64,000 bases of DNA. Origin: Catenibacillus scindens. Lineage in GTDB: Bacteria; Bacillota; Clostridia; Lachnospirales; Lachnospiraceae. Below are positions 26,701-34,181 of the stretch, piece after piece. The first letter of the stretch is position 1. The number at the start of each line of letters is the position of its first letter. Made by a program: the position numbers and the translations under genes. Under the pieces are notes generated by a model, which was given only the letters and a program-made list of their open reading frames with translations, did not search any database and was not told the origin of the DNA. The stretch is taken from NCBI RefSeq assembly GCF_014202115.1, contig NZ_JACHFW010000003.1, positions 62,001-126,000 of the forward strand. Direction: 5' to 3'.

Positions 26701-26813
26701 ACCGTAAACCCCCCCCAATACATTATATAGTTTTTTGTTACACCCCATATGAAACAAAAATACCTTCTCCAAAAAGGAAAAGCAGCCGTTCGGATTTGGC
26801 TGCTTTTTCTTTT
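26701..26813 (+). ncRNA. C-rich small RNA, copy A (new family candidate)
   Basis: About 110 nt. From the -10 box through CTTCTCCAAA the sequence is almost identical to copies B and C. It has a C8 tract, then a hairpin whose stem is TTTTTTGTT pairing with AACAAAAA (one A fewer than B/C) and whose loop shows CACCCC, then a linker TACCTTCTCC, then a terminator (AAAAGCAGCC/GGCTGCTTTT, 26778-26807, plus T-run). The terminator sequence differs between copies while its structure is kept. C-rich loops of this type in other Firmicutes pair with Shine-Dalgarno sequences. Exact transcript ends are inferred. Confidence 0.75.
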
Positions 26814-26837
26814 TTTACAGTTCAACAATAAGAGAAC

Positions 26838-26896
26838 GGGCAGACTGAAACCTTATTATTTTCCCACAAACGACGGCCATTTGTGGCTATCTGCCC
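26838..26896. other. Nested hairpin between sRNA copies A and B
   Basis: GGGCAGA (26838-26844)/TCTGCCC (26890-26896) encloses CCACAAA (26864-26870)/TTTGTGG (26880-26886). It lies between sRNA copies A and B. There is no frame worth calling. It may be the remnant of a further sRNA terminator or an independent structured RNA. Confidence 0.4.
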
Positions 26897-27016
26897 AAAA
26901 CCTTCCTTTTTAAAAAACCGTAAATTCATAGATTACACAAAAATATCCAGCAAAAAAATCTTTTGTGATATCGTTCTCATGTTTTGCACAAAAACATCCT
27001 CCAAAAAAAAAGATTT

Positions 27017-27053
27017 TTGTGAACACTTCCCGCCAAAGATCATGTATTATAAT
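27017..27053 (+). promoter_or_regulatory. Promoter of C-rich sRNA copy B
   Basis: TTGTGAACACTT, 16 nt, TATTATAAT; identical to copy A except for the last bases of the spacer (CATG instead of TCAG). Confidence 0.65.
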
Positions 27054-27054
27054 A

Positions 27055-27159
27055 ACCGTAAACCCCCCCAATACATTATATAGTTTTTTGTTACACCCCA
27101 TATGAAACAAAAAATACCTTCTCCAAAGAAAAGGCAGCCGAACGTTGGCTGCCTTTTCT
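27055..27159 (+). ncRNA. C-rich small RNA, copy B
   Basis: Same layout as copy A: C7 tract, hairpin with perfect 9-bp stem (27084-27092 with 27106-27114) and a 13-nt loop carrying CCCC, linker TACCTTCTCC, and terminator AAGGCAGCC/GGCTGCCTT (27131-27155). The terminator ends at the 3' end of the convergent HAD gene and may serve both. Copies A and B lie 354 bp apart in the same orientation. Confidence 0.75.
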
Positions 27160-27836
27160 CATATCTGAAAATCCATATCCCGTCCATTGATCCTTTTGAC
27201 AATTTCCGGAATATCTTTAAGACTTTCTCCCTTTGCCTGAATCAATGCCTTTAGTTCATCGTCAGGCGGGGTAAGATCCGGAACCATGACCGTCACAAGC
27301 CCGGCCGATGCCGCTGAGCGAACGCCGTTGGGGGAATCTTCTACGGCCATACAGTTTTTTGGCACCTCGCCGATCTGACTACAGGCGTACAGGTATATAT
27401 CCGGCTGCGGCTTGCCATTTTCCACCATATCTGCGCAGATGATCTTGTTAAACTTATCCAGGACGCCGATCTGTGTCAGATATTTTCTGGCTCTCTCCCG
27501 ATCGGTAGCTGTAGCCACCGCCGTCTTTATCCCCATAGATCTCAGTGCGTCCAAGGTTTCATCCACAAAAGGTTTTTTCTCAAGGCCATTTTCTGCGATA
27601 TGGCGGGCCATCAGTTCCTTTCTCCGTGCCCGCACCGCCGGATAATCAAAGTTTTTCCCGAAGATTTTCTTCAACAGCGGGCCGGCGTATTTCCCGGCCA
27701 GGCTTCGGATGAGAAGTCCATGCTCCGGCCGGACGTCAAATCCTGCTTCTCTGCCGGCCTGCACCCAAAATCGAACCAGATATTTTTCTGTGTCGATTAA
27801 AACCCCATCCATATCGAAGATTACCGCGTTAATCAT
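27159..27836 (-). CDS. HAD superfamily phosphatase / beta-phosphoglucomutase-like
   Basis: The 225-aa product has HAD motif I DMDGVLIDTE (catalytic Asp pair within residues 8-11), a helical cap (about 15-80), motif II VATATDRERA, motif III Lys in ENGKPQPDIYLYA, and motif IV VEDSPNGVRSA. It fits the beta-phosphoglucomutase/sugar-phosphate phosphatase subfamily. The start at 27836 follows GGAGG at 6 nt and overlaps the end of the M42 gene by 8 bp, so the two are coupled. The natural substrate is unknown. Confidence 0.88.
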   Translation of the reverse strand: MINAVIFDMDGVLIDTEKYLVRFWVQAGREAGFDVRPEHGLLIRSLAGKYAGPLLKKIFGKNFDYPAVRARRKELMARHIAENGLEKKPFVDETLDALRSMGIKTAVATATDRERARKYLTQIGVLDKFNKIICADMVENGKPQPDIYLYACSQIGEVPKNCMAVEDSPNGVRSAASAGLVTVMVPDLTPPDDELKALIQAKGESLKDIPEIVKRINGRDMDFQI

Positions 27837-28881
27837 GGTCATCCTCCAGTCCTGTGTAGCCTTTGATCAGCGCCAGAGTATTCATCATCCCCTGGATATG
27901 GGTGCGCTCCATACCATGGGAGGCATGAACCCCCTGGCCGATGAGCGCCCCGCGGATATTATTGCCGCCACGCAAAGCCGCAGAAACATCGGAACCATAA
28001 TGAGGAAAAATATCTACCGCATAGCCAAGTCCCAATTCTTCGGCGATCTGGATCAGCCGGTTGGTCATATCATAATCATAGGGCCCGGAAGAATCCATGG
28101 CGCAGATGGACACCTTTGTCTCGTTCCCGGTAAGATCGTCCCCCAAAGCCCCCATGTCCACCGCCAGAAACTCCTGGATATCCGACGGTATAAAGCTGGC
28201 GCCGTGGCCGATCTCCTCATAATTGGTAAAAATAATCTTCAGTGTTTTTTCCGGCTGCTTCCCTGTCTCATGGAGATATTTCAGGAAAGTCATCAACACC
28301 GCCACGCTGGCTTTGTCGTCCAGATGCCGTGATTTGATAAAGCCGCTGGGCGTATATTCAAATCTTGGATCAAAGCTGATATAATCTCCGGCACCGATGC
28401 CGAGCGCCTCCACTTCTTTGTCGCTCTCCACGATCTCATCAATACGGATCTCCATATTTTCAGCCACCCTCTCCTGGGTACGGCAGTCGTCATATACATG
28501 GACGGACGGTTTTGTGGTCAGCACTGTCCCTGTGTAAGTCCTTCCGTTTCTGCGGCAGTGGATCTTACAGTACTCCCCTTCAATGGTAGACATCATATAA
28601 CCGCCCACAGGAAAAATCTTCAGACAACCATTCTTTGTGACCGACCGCACCATTGCCCCCAGGGTATCCCCGTGGGCGCCAAGGCCAAGAACTTCCCCTG
28701 ATTTTCCGGCCACTTTAATAATAATACCGCCCTTATTATTATGTTCCACAGGATAGCCCATAGCCCACGCCTCCTGCGTGAGAAAATCCATAACCTCTTT
28801 GGTATACCCTGACGGGCTGGGAATATTCACGATCCGCTCCAATATGGAAATCATATATCTTTGCTGTTCTTCTCTTGTCAT
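27829..28881 (-). CDS. M42 family metallopeptidase
   Basis: The 350-aa dinuclear-zinc aminopeptidase-like protein shows SPSGYTKEVMDFL, LGLGAHGDTLGAMV (first metal His/Asp), SRHLDDKASVAVL (bridging Asp), TNYEEIGHGAS (catalytic Glu pair) and FPHYGSDVSAAL (distal metal). Members form tetrahedral dodecamers and trim peptides in the cytosol. The start at 28881 follows GGAAGG; a GTG at 28890 would be too close. It is cotranscribed with the HAD gene. Confidence 0.9.
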   Translation of the reverse strand: MTREEQQRYMISILERIVNIPSPSGYTKEVMDFLTQEAWAMGYPVEHNNKGGIIIKVAGKSGEVLGLGAHGDTLGAMVRSVTKNGCLKIFPVGGYMMSTIEGEYCKIHCRRNGRTYTGTVLTTKPSVHVYDDCRTQERVAENMEIRIDEIVESDKEVEALGIGAGDYISFDPRFEYTPSGFIKSRHLDDKASVAVLMTFLKYLHETGKQPEKTLKIIFTNYEEIGHGASFIPSDIQEFLAVDMGALGDDLTGNETKVSICAMDSSGPYDYDMTNRLIQIAEELGLGYAVDIFPHYGSDVSAALRGGNNIRGALIGQGVHASHGMERTHIQGMMNTLALIKGYTGLEDDHD

Positions 28882-29067
28882 TTTTCGCACCTTCCTGTCT
28901 TTTGTCCGCAGATAATTACACTTTATTATAATCGAAATAATCCCCCTTTAAAAGATATGGAACCTGTTTTTGTCTGATTTTTGTATATTTTGTCACATAC
29001 CCAAAAGAAACTCCTGTTTTACCCTCACGGCATTTTGCATAGAAAGTGTTTCAAATTTTTTCCATCT

Positions 29068-29104
29068 TTGTTGACACTTTATTTGCCTCCCATGGTATTA
29101 TAAT
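29068..29104 (+). promoter_or_regulatory. Promoter of C-rich sRNA copy C
   Basis: TTGTTGACACTT, 16 nt, TATTATAAT. TTGACA (29071-29076) is a perfect -35 hexamer, with TGG before TATTAT. The upstream region is unrelated to copies A and B, yet the element spacing is the same. Confidence 0.7.
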
Positions 29105-29105
29105 A

Positions 29106-29229
29106 ACCGTAAACCCCCCCAATACATTATATAGTTTTTTGTTACACCCCATATGAAACAAAAAATACCTTCTCCAAAGAAAAAGACTGTCCCTGAGGAA
29201 TGAAATTTCTCATGGGGCAGTCTTTTTCT
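29106..29229 (+). ncRNA. C-rich small RNA, copy C
   Basis: The body is identical to copy B from the -10 box through CTTCTCCAAAGAAAA. It ends in a different, longer terminator (AAAAGACTG at 29181-29189 with CAGTCTTTT at 29218-29226, inner CCC/GGG and AGAAA-like bulges). The gap 28882-29272 contains only this RNA gene. Conservation of the body with replacement of the terminator arm argues for a functional RNA rather than a simple DNA repeat. Confidence 0.75.
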
Positions 29230-29272
29230 TTATTTTCTTCCGTTTCCTGATATCATTGATTTAGATCGCATC

Positions 29273-29776
29273 TTATAAAAAGGATTTCAATAACCGAAGC
29301 AAAAAAGGCTTTGCCAATTCAAAAATCGTACAGTCACCCTCTTTTATCCCTGCCTGTTTCATAGCTGCTAACTGCTTTTCTGTATGAGTAGTAAATGGAT
29401 GTATTCCAAACAGAAACGGAAAGAAACTATAAAGGAACTCCTTCCTGTCCTTATCTGTCATGACAGGGAAAAACTTTTCCAGACATCCGGCCAAAGCATC
29501 AAAAGCTCCTGCGTAAGACTTTTTGAAATCTAACAGATTTTCCAGCCTGCTGTTGACTTCCATATCATAAATGCTCATGGACATCAGCTTCAGCATACAG
29601 CCGCGTTTTTCCAAAATACGGGCCATCGTTTCCGCAAATGCTTCCGCATCTATGGAAGTATTCTGGCACATCATTTCTTCTATATCCGCAATCCAGGCAT
29701 CATGTTCCCGTTTCAAAAGTGCCAGAAAGATTTCTTCTTTTCTTGCGTTCGTTAATTCTTCAGACCCCCTTGGCAT
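29273..29776 (-). pseudogene. TetR/AcrR regulator lacking its DNA-binding domain
   Basis: The 167-aa open frame begins MPRGSEELTNARKEEI, the usual start of a TetR subfamily I recognise. It then jumps directly into FLALLKREHDAW, which normally follows the helix-turn-helix (after ...TKEEI). About 45-50 residues holding the whole HTH are gone, in frame. The KEEI repeated at both sides in relatives suggests a short-homology deletion. The rest is an intact TetR C-terminal ligand/dimer domain. It cannot bind DNA alone; it could act as a dominant-negative partner, but decay is simpler. Confidence 0.75.
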
Positions 29777-29783
29777 AGCCGCC

Positions 29784-30125
29784 TCACTCTCCCAGAACGG
29801 ACTTTGACCGTGCAGCCGCTCCGCTGTTTACCAGTTTTCCCCGTTTCCAGTTTGCCTTTGAACAGTGTTCTCTCAGGCTCTTCTCTGCTTTGCCGATACC
29901 GCTTCCTCCGGAAGTTGCGAAAGGAATCAAAGTCTTGCCGGAGAAATCATAGCTCTCCAGGAAGGTATCCACGATTCTCGGCTCTACATACCACCAGATA
30001 GGGAAGCCGATGAAAATAGTATCGTATTGCTCCATATTTTCAACTTTTCCTGCAATCTCCGGGCGGCAGGCTGGATCGCTCATCTCTGCACACATTGACT
30101 GCAAACCGTTATCTGACCATGTCAT
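29784..30125 (-). pseudogene. Flavodoxin, 5'-truncated
   Basis: The 113-aa frame matches residues about 50 onward of short flavodoxins: SDPACRPEIAGKVENMEQYDTIFIGFPIWWYVEPRIVDTFLE and GKTLIPFATSGGSGIGKAEKSL. The N-terminal FMN-phosphate loop (T/SxTGNT-like) is missing; the frame begins at MTWSDNG. Truncation occurs at an inverted repeat (GTCATAGG...CCTATGAC, 30121-30147). The C-terminal tail also looks aberrant. It lies 7 bp upstream of the damaged TetR gene, so a regulator/flavodoxin pair has decayed together. Confidence 0.75.
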
Positions 30126-30150
30126 AGGGAACGCAGTTTCCTATGACAAA

Positions 30151-30200
30151 AAAATCCCGCATACAGCCAGTCTCTCAAGACCAACCATATGCGGGATTTT
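30151..30200 (-). terminator. Terminator of GH106-like gene
   Basis: AAAATCCCGCATA (30151-30163) is perfectly complementary to TATGCGGGATTTT (30188-30200). On the minus strand the stem is followed by a T-run. Confidence 0.88.
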
Positions 30201-30216
30201 AGCCCCGCCTGTGTAC

Positions 30217-32931
30217 TCAATACACGCAGGCTCGCACATCTCCGATAATACCTATCGGTTCCTGAACAATGGGCGGATTTCTGAAAGGATTGTTCTTATC
30301 TTCCATGCCGCTGACTTTGCGGTACAGGGTTGTGGCCACTTCAATCCGCAGTGTATTTTCCCCGGTTTTCACCTTATCCTTTATATCAAAGACATAAGGC
30401 AAAGCGATCACCATACCTGCGTAGCTGTCATTGACCCACACTTCAACGCCTTCATAGGCCTGGTCGATGACTAATTTTTCCGGGAGATCACTGTCGCCGG
30501 AAAGAGTAAATGTATTCTCATAGCGGATAAATCCGGAGAAATCTCTGGCCAGCCGGCCGATATCATGAAGTTCATCTACCACAGCCAGAGGCTTAAAGTC
30601 GGGATACTGTTTCGTCTCGCACAGGGAAACCTGCCACGGACCTTCCACCTTTCGGTTTCGTCCACTACCGGTATAAAATTCCGGAAGGTTATCCACACAT
30701 TCGTCAAAGATAAACACAGCGCTCTCGCCAGGAGCCAGTTTAAGAGTGATCCGGCTCTCCCCGCCCAGATCTTTGACATCTGCTTTATACATCCGGTTTT
30801 CCATGGCGTCATAACGGAAAGCAGGACCTGCGGCCGACACGGTCACCGTGCCGTCAAAACACTGCCCCGGATCCCCGTTGAAAAACATATATATATGTGC
30901 CTGATCCTGGACATAGTGATAATATCTGAACCGTTTAAATGACTGATCCAGGGAAATCTCACAAACACCCTTCCCCTGAAGGCAGCCGGCAAGTTCACAG
31001 AGGGCTGCCACGCATCCGCAGCCTTCCATCTCTCTCATCAGTTCTGCAGACACCTCCTTAGGCACATCACAGATTCCCTCAGGGCGTCCGTCAACAAACA
31101 CTACAGGAAAACCTTCCTTCTGGGCCTTTATAATAAACCGGGCCACCGCCTGGGTAATAAACTGGGAGTAAGGAAGAACCAGCGCCTTGTATGTATTGCC
31201 ATTAATCTCAAGAAGGGCCATTCCCTCCTTCTCCCCCGCCGGTGTCAGGCCAGTGTTAAAATACTCCCCAAAGGCAAACACATCCGCCGGAACAATATCA
31301 AAGTCGATCTGATGTTCCATAAGCTCTCTTGCCGGTTTCTGATCAAACATATAGCCGCCGCTCCACTCAGCCTCGCCATGATACAGAAGCGCCGCCTGAA
31401 CAACGCTGCGGCCATGGTTAAACAGATGGCACATCCGATTCATATACGCCATCAGCTTTCCAAAATGGCGGTACTGGGGATTTTCCCCGTGGGCGTAAAA
31501 ATGAGGCGGGCAGTCCGGATCAGGAAATGCTTTCGGCGAGAACGCGTGGGGTACAAAATAATTTAAACCCTGCACAAGAAAATGATCCGCCAGATATTTC
31601 ATTGTCTTTACGCCGGTATTCCATCCGTAGGCGCCGAAAATCTCGCACATGGCCCTTCCCTGCTTTTTCGGATCAATATGGGCATAGGACGAGCCCAGTT
31701 TCCCAAGCTCAAAGTGGAAAAACTCACCCTGCCCGCCTTTGGCGAAACCGTCTAGCCGGCGGTTATAATCCCCTCCCGGAATCACCTGATTGCCGATGTC
31801 GTCAATGCCGGCCATGTGTTGTCCTTTCATGGCCCGGAAGAAATGGCCCATACTGCTTCCAAGACGGCTGTGCTGCCCGCCGTCCTCCACAATATGGCCG
31901 ATATATTCCACGCCGTGATCCTCGCACCATTTACCAATCTGTCCGCTGAAGCTTTTTGAGATCAGCTCTGTCACGGCGTCCATATATCCGTAGCGTGTCC
32001 GGCCGGTTTCCAGATCATCATCCATGGCCGTCCAAAGGGCAGGGAGAACTTTCACATAATCTTTTCCGAGTCGCTCTTCCATCATGGCATTCATATCTTT
32101 ATTCCATGGCAGATGCATCTTTTTCCGCCCGATGGACTCGTCAAAGGCAAAACCTTTCGTATTGCCAACCGCCGGCTCATCGGAGAAGAAACCGGCGATA
32201 GTCTTTCCGAAATCGTCTTTATAATGGGCGTAATGAGGTTCATACACAGCCTCGATCTGAACATGGCAGGAATCCGCGTCAAGCATGTTAATGTAATTTG
32301 TTTTTCCGCCGCCGTTTCTCGTCAGATAAAACACAAAGATCCGCCATACGCCTTCCGGCGCGTCCCATTCCAGCCATCCGTCTTTCACCTTATCGGTAAG
32401 CACCACAGTGTCCCTGCTCACCGTGTCCCCTTCCAGCACTCTGGCAGCCACAACAGCAAAAAGCTGATCATCGTCAAATTTTCTCGGATTTTGCTCATCA
32501 AAAATGGGATTAACAAAATCATGGATCGTCGGCGCGTAGTGGGCCAGCTCCGCCACATGGAGGGACGCCTCCGCTACTGGGCCGTAAATATCCGCGCAGT
32601 TATAAGCCAGATATTGTTTGCACAGGCTGTCTTCTTTCTGTGGCAGCAATCCGTTGGCATAGCCTGTGGGGAAATGGGCGTCGTCCAAAATCCACACTTT
32701 CATATTCCGCTTCCTGGCTTCATCTAAAATAATATCCATATCGTGCCACCACCGAGGCCCGGCAAAATCCGGATGAGGACGCGCCTCCACACACACCGCG
32801 CCAATATTGGATTCATGGATCACTTTCATATATTCACGCAGAACGTCCTCGCTCTCGCCGTGCTGCCAAAAGAATGGGAAAATATAATTGTCACCCTGTC
32901 CTTTTAATACATCTTCAACAAATGTCTTCAC
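30217..32931 (-). CDS. GH106-like glycoside hydrolase (putative alpha-L-rhamnosidase)
   Basis: The 904-aa cytosolic protein has no signal peptide. PFFWQHGE, then IGAVCVEARPHPDF, WWHDMDIILDEARKRNMKVWILDDAHFPTGYANG and FFSDEPAVGN are the family pattern of GH106-related proteins. C-terminal beta-sandwich modules follow (VNDSYAGMVIALPYVFDI in a galactose-binding-like domain). The start is a GTG at 32931 after GGAGAGG. Rhamnoside or related plant-glycoside hydrolysis is likely; a GH78 rhamnosidase pseudogene is 5 kb away. It is monocistronic, with a strong terminator. Exact specificity cannot be assigned. Confidence 0.75.
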   Translation of the reverse strand: MKTFVEDVLKGQGDNYIFPFFWQHGESEDVLREYMKVIHESNIGAVCVEARPHPDFAGPRWWHDMDIILDEARKRNMKVWILDDAHFPTGYANGLLPQKEDSLCKQYLAYNCADIYGPVAEASLHVAELAHYAPTIHDFVNPIFDEQNPRKFDDDQLFAVVAARVLEGDTVSRDTVVLTDKVKDGWLEWDAPEGVWRIFVFYLTRNGGGKTNYINMLDADSCHVQIEAVYEPHYAHYKDDFGKTIAGFFSDEPAVGNTKGFAFDESIGRKKMHLPWNKDMNAMMEERLGKDYVKVLPALWTAMDDDLETGRTRYGYMDAVTELISKSFSGQIGKWCEDHGVEYIGHIVEDGGQHSRLGSSMGHFFRAMKGQHMAGIDDIGNQVIPGGDYNRRLDGFAKGGQGEFFHFELGKLGSSYAHIDPKKQGRAMCEIFGAYGWNTGVKTMKYLADHFLVQGLNYFVPHAFSPKAFPDPDCPPHFYAHGENPQYRHFGKLMAYMNRMCHLFNHGRSVVQAALLYHGEAEWSGGYMFDQKPARELMEHQIDFDIVPADVFAFGEYFNTGLTPAGEKEGMALLEINGNTYKALVLPYSQFITQAVARFIIKAQKEGFPVVFVDGRPEGICDVPKEVSAELMREMEGCGCVAALCELAGCLQGKGVCEISLDQSFKRFRYYHYVQDQAHIYMFFNGDPGQCFDGTVTVSAAGPAFRYDAMENRMYKADVKDLGGESRITLKLAPGESAVFIFDECVDNLPEFYTGSGRNRKVEGPWQVSLCETKQYPDFKPLAVVDELHDIGRLARDFSGFIRYENTFTLSGDSDLPEKLVIDQAYEGVEVWVNDSYAGMVIALPYVFDIKDKVKTGENTLRIEVATTLYRKVSGMEDKNNPFRNPPIVQEPIGIIGDVRACVY

Positions 32932-33098
32932 CTTTTACCTCTCCTTTTCGCTCTTTTGACACATACTGTCCGAGTATACACCTATAGTTTATCATATTTC
33001 CCTGGAATTTGCCTACAGGAATTGATCATATTGCCCATCAAATGTGACATTTCCGGCCAACTGTCACAAAAGCCTTTTTCCCATCCAATAAACCCCAC

Positions 33099-33127
33099 TT
33101 GATTTTAAGAGCCCCCTGTGGTATTAT
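33099..33127 (+). promoter_or_regulatory. Promoter of CHAP-like gene
   Basis: TTGATT (33099-33104), 17-bp spacer, TATTAT (33122-33127) preceded by TGTGG (extended -10). Confidence 0.75.
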
Positions 33128-33169
33128 GAACAAGTTGTTAAGTTTTTGTTACATTTTATAAAGTTTTGT

Positions 33170-33290
33170 GAAGTAATTATGACTTATTGTTTACGCACAT
33201 AGATACTCCCGCTTATCAGCGGCAGCGACTCTGTCCCCAGTTTGCACACCACGGTCAGGCCCCGTCCGGACAGCTCTTAGCAGAAAGGAT
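33170..33290 (+). promoter_or_regulatory. Structured 5' leader of CHAP-like gene
   Basis: The roughly 160-nt leader carries CTGTCC (near 33231) pairing with GGACAG (near 33269) and smaller GC-rich stems before the RBS. Wall-hydrolase genes in this order often have c-di-AMP (ydaO) riboswitches; the ACTCC...CTGTCCC...GGACAGC order is reminiscent of the 3' half of that motif, but I cannot match the whole consensus. Confidence 0.35.
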
Positions 33291-33294
33291 ATTT

Positions 33295-33924
33295 ATGAAA
33301 TTAAAATTTTTCGCCGGCGCCCTGCTCTGCGGCGCTCTCGCCCTGTTTGCTCCTGTCAACGCTCACGCCGAGGAAGTTGTCCCCATCACCTACGATGGGA
33401 TGGCCACCGACTCCTTTCAGGGAATTGAGGCCAACTACATTACCGGCACCGGTAATTCCAATACCGGAGACTACTGCTGCGCCGGATATGTGATCAAATT
33501 TTACAAGCAGCTTTACGGTGTCGATACATATAATATCAACATTGTGTGGGGTATGCCGACTGTTGTGAAACCCGGCCACGACGTCCGGCTTGTGGAAGTT
33601 TCCGAGCCAAAGCCGGGGGATATGATGCAGTCCCTCACTTACTCCCACGTAGGCATTGTCAAAGCTGTAGAGGGGGACAAAGCCATCCTCATCGAGCAGA
33701 ATTACAAGTGGTCCGAAGGCGGACAGACGGTGGCCGCCGTGGAGCGGGAAATCGGCTTTGACGAGGCCCATTTCTACCGCCTGATCATCGACGGCGAGGA
33801 AAAGTCTTTCGAGGAACCTCAGACCTATACACTTGAAGATCTGATGCAGATGCCTTCCATTACCGGAGAGGATCTGTCCAGTTTGGAGGAGGCTATTGCG
33901 CAGGAGGGCAGAAACGGTATATAA
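33295..33924 (+). CDS. Secreted CHAP/NlpC-P60-like protein
   Basis: The 209-aa product has a clear signal peptide (KLKFFAGALLCGALALFAPVNAHA, cleavage after AHA). The body has the papain-fold amidase order: Cys in GDYCCAGYVIKFYKQLYG (about residue 62), then PKPGDMM and SHVGIVKAVEGDKAILIEQN (His about 119, Asn/Glu later). It is probably a cell-wall amidase/endopeptidase or a related cysteine hydrolase. The start at 33295 follows AGAAAGGAT and is preferred over the GC-rich extension from 33187, which is leader RNA. It has its own promoter and a terminator. Confidence 0.75.
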   Translation: MKLKFFAGALLCGALALFAPVNAHAEEVVPITYDGMATDSFQGIEANYITGTGNSNTGDYCCAGYVIKFYKQLYGVDTYNINIVWGMPTVVKPGHDVRLVEVSEPKPGDMMQSLTYSHVGIVKAVEGDKAILIEQNYKWSEGGQTVAAVEREIGFDEAHFYRLIIDGEEKSFEEPQTYTLEDLMQMPSITGEDLSSLEEAIAQEGRNGI

Positions 33925-33978
33925 CAGATCAAAGTAATGAAATGATCGTAATGAAATGATCACCTTACCTTATTGTAG

Positions 33979-34022
33979 GCAGTCATCATAGCTTTGGGTC
34001 CATCAACTTCTGACTGCGCTTT
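33979..34022 (+). terminator. Terminator of CHAP-like gene
   Basis: GCAGTCA (33979-33985) pairs with TGACTGC (34011-34017), then GCTTTTCCTTTT. Just upstream, a 14-bp unit GTAATGAAATGATC is tandemly duplicated (33934-33961). Confidence 0.65.
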
Positions 34023-34181
34023 TCCTTTTATTTCATTCTAATAGTCCATATATTCTCCCCAGATCAGCTACATCAAGGCCCTGCAGGATTCCTCCTGCAA
34101 AACCTTGTCTTTGTGAAATTTGCATGATAATATGAGAACAGAAGAGACGGCTGGAACATCTTCAGGAAGGGGCGTTGATTA

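Noticed and set aside
26601-27110. Short frames (66-75 codons) with similar translations in the sRNA region, such as one reading MYWGGFTVIIILNLWREVFTKI
   Set aside because: The similarity is due to the duplicated sRNA promoter and body read antisense; there is no RBS, and the conserved features are RNA-like (promoter, hairpin, terminator).
26691-29180. The three 83-bp repeats as a CRISPR array or plain insertion repeat
   Set aside because: Spacing is irregular (354 bp and about 2 kb), a gene pair lies between copies B and C, and each copy has its own promoter and terminator.
33936-33961. Tandem GTAATGAAATGATC repeat as a start of a repeat array
   Set aside because: Only two units of 14 bp are present; a simple local duplication next to a terminator.
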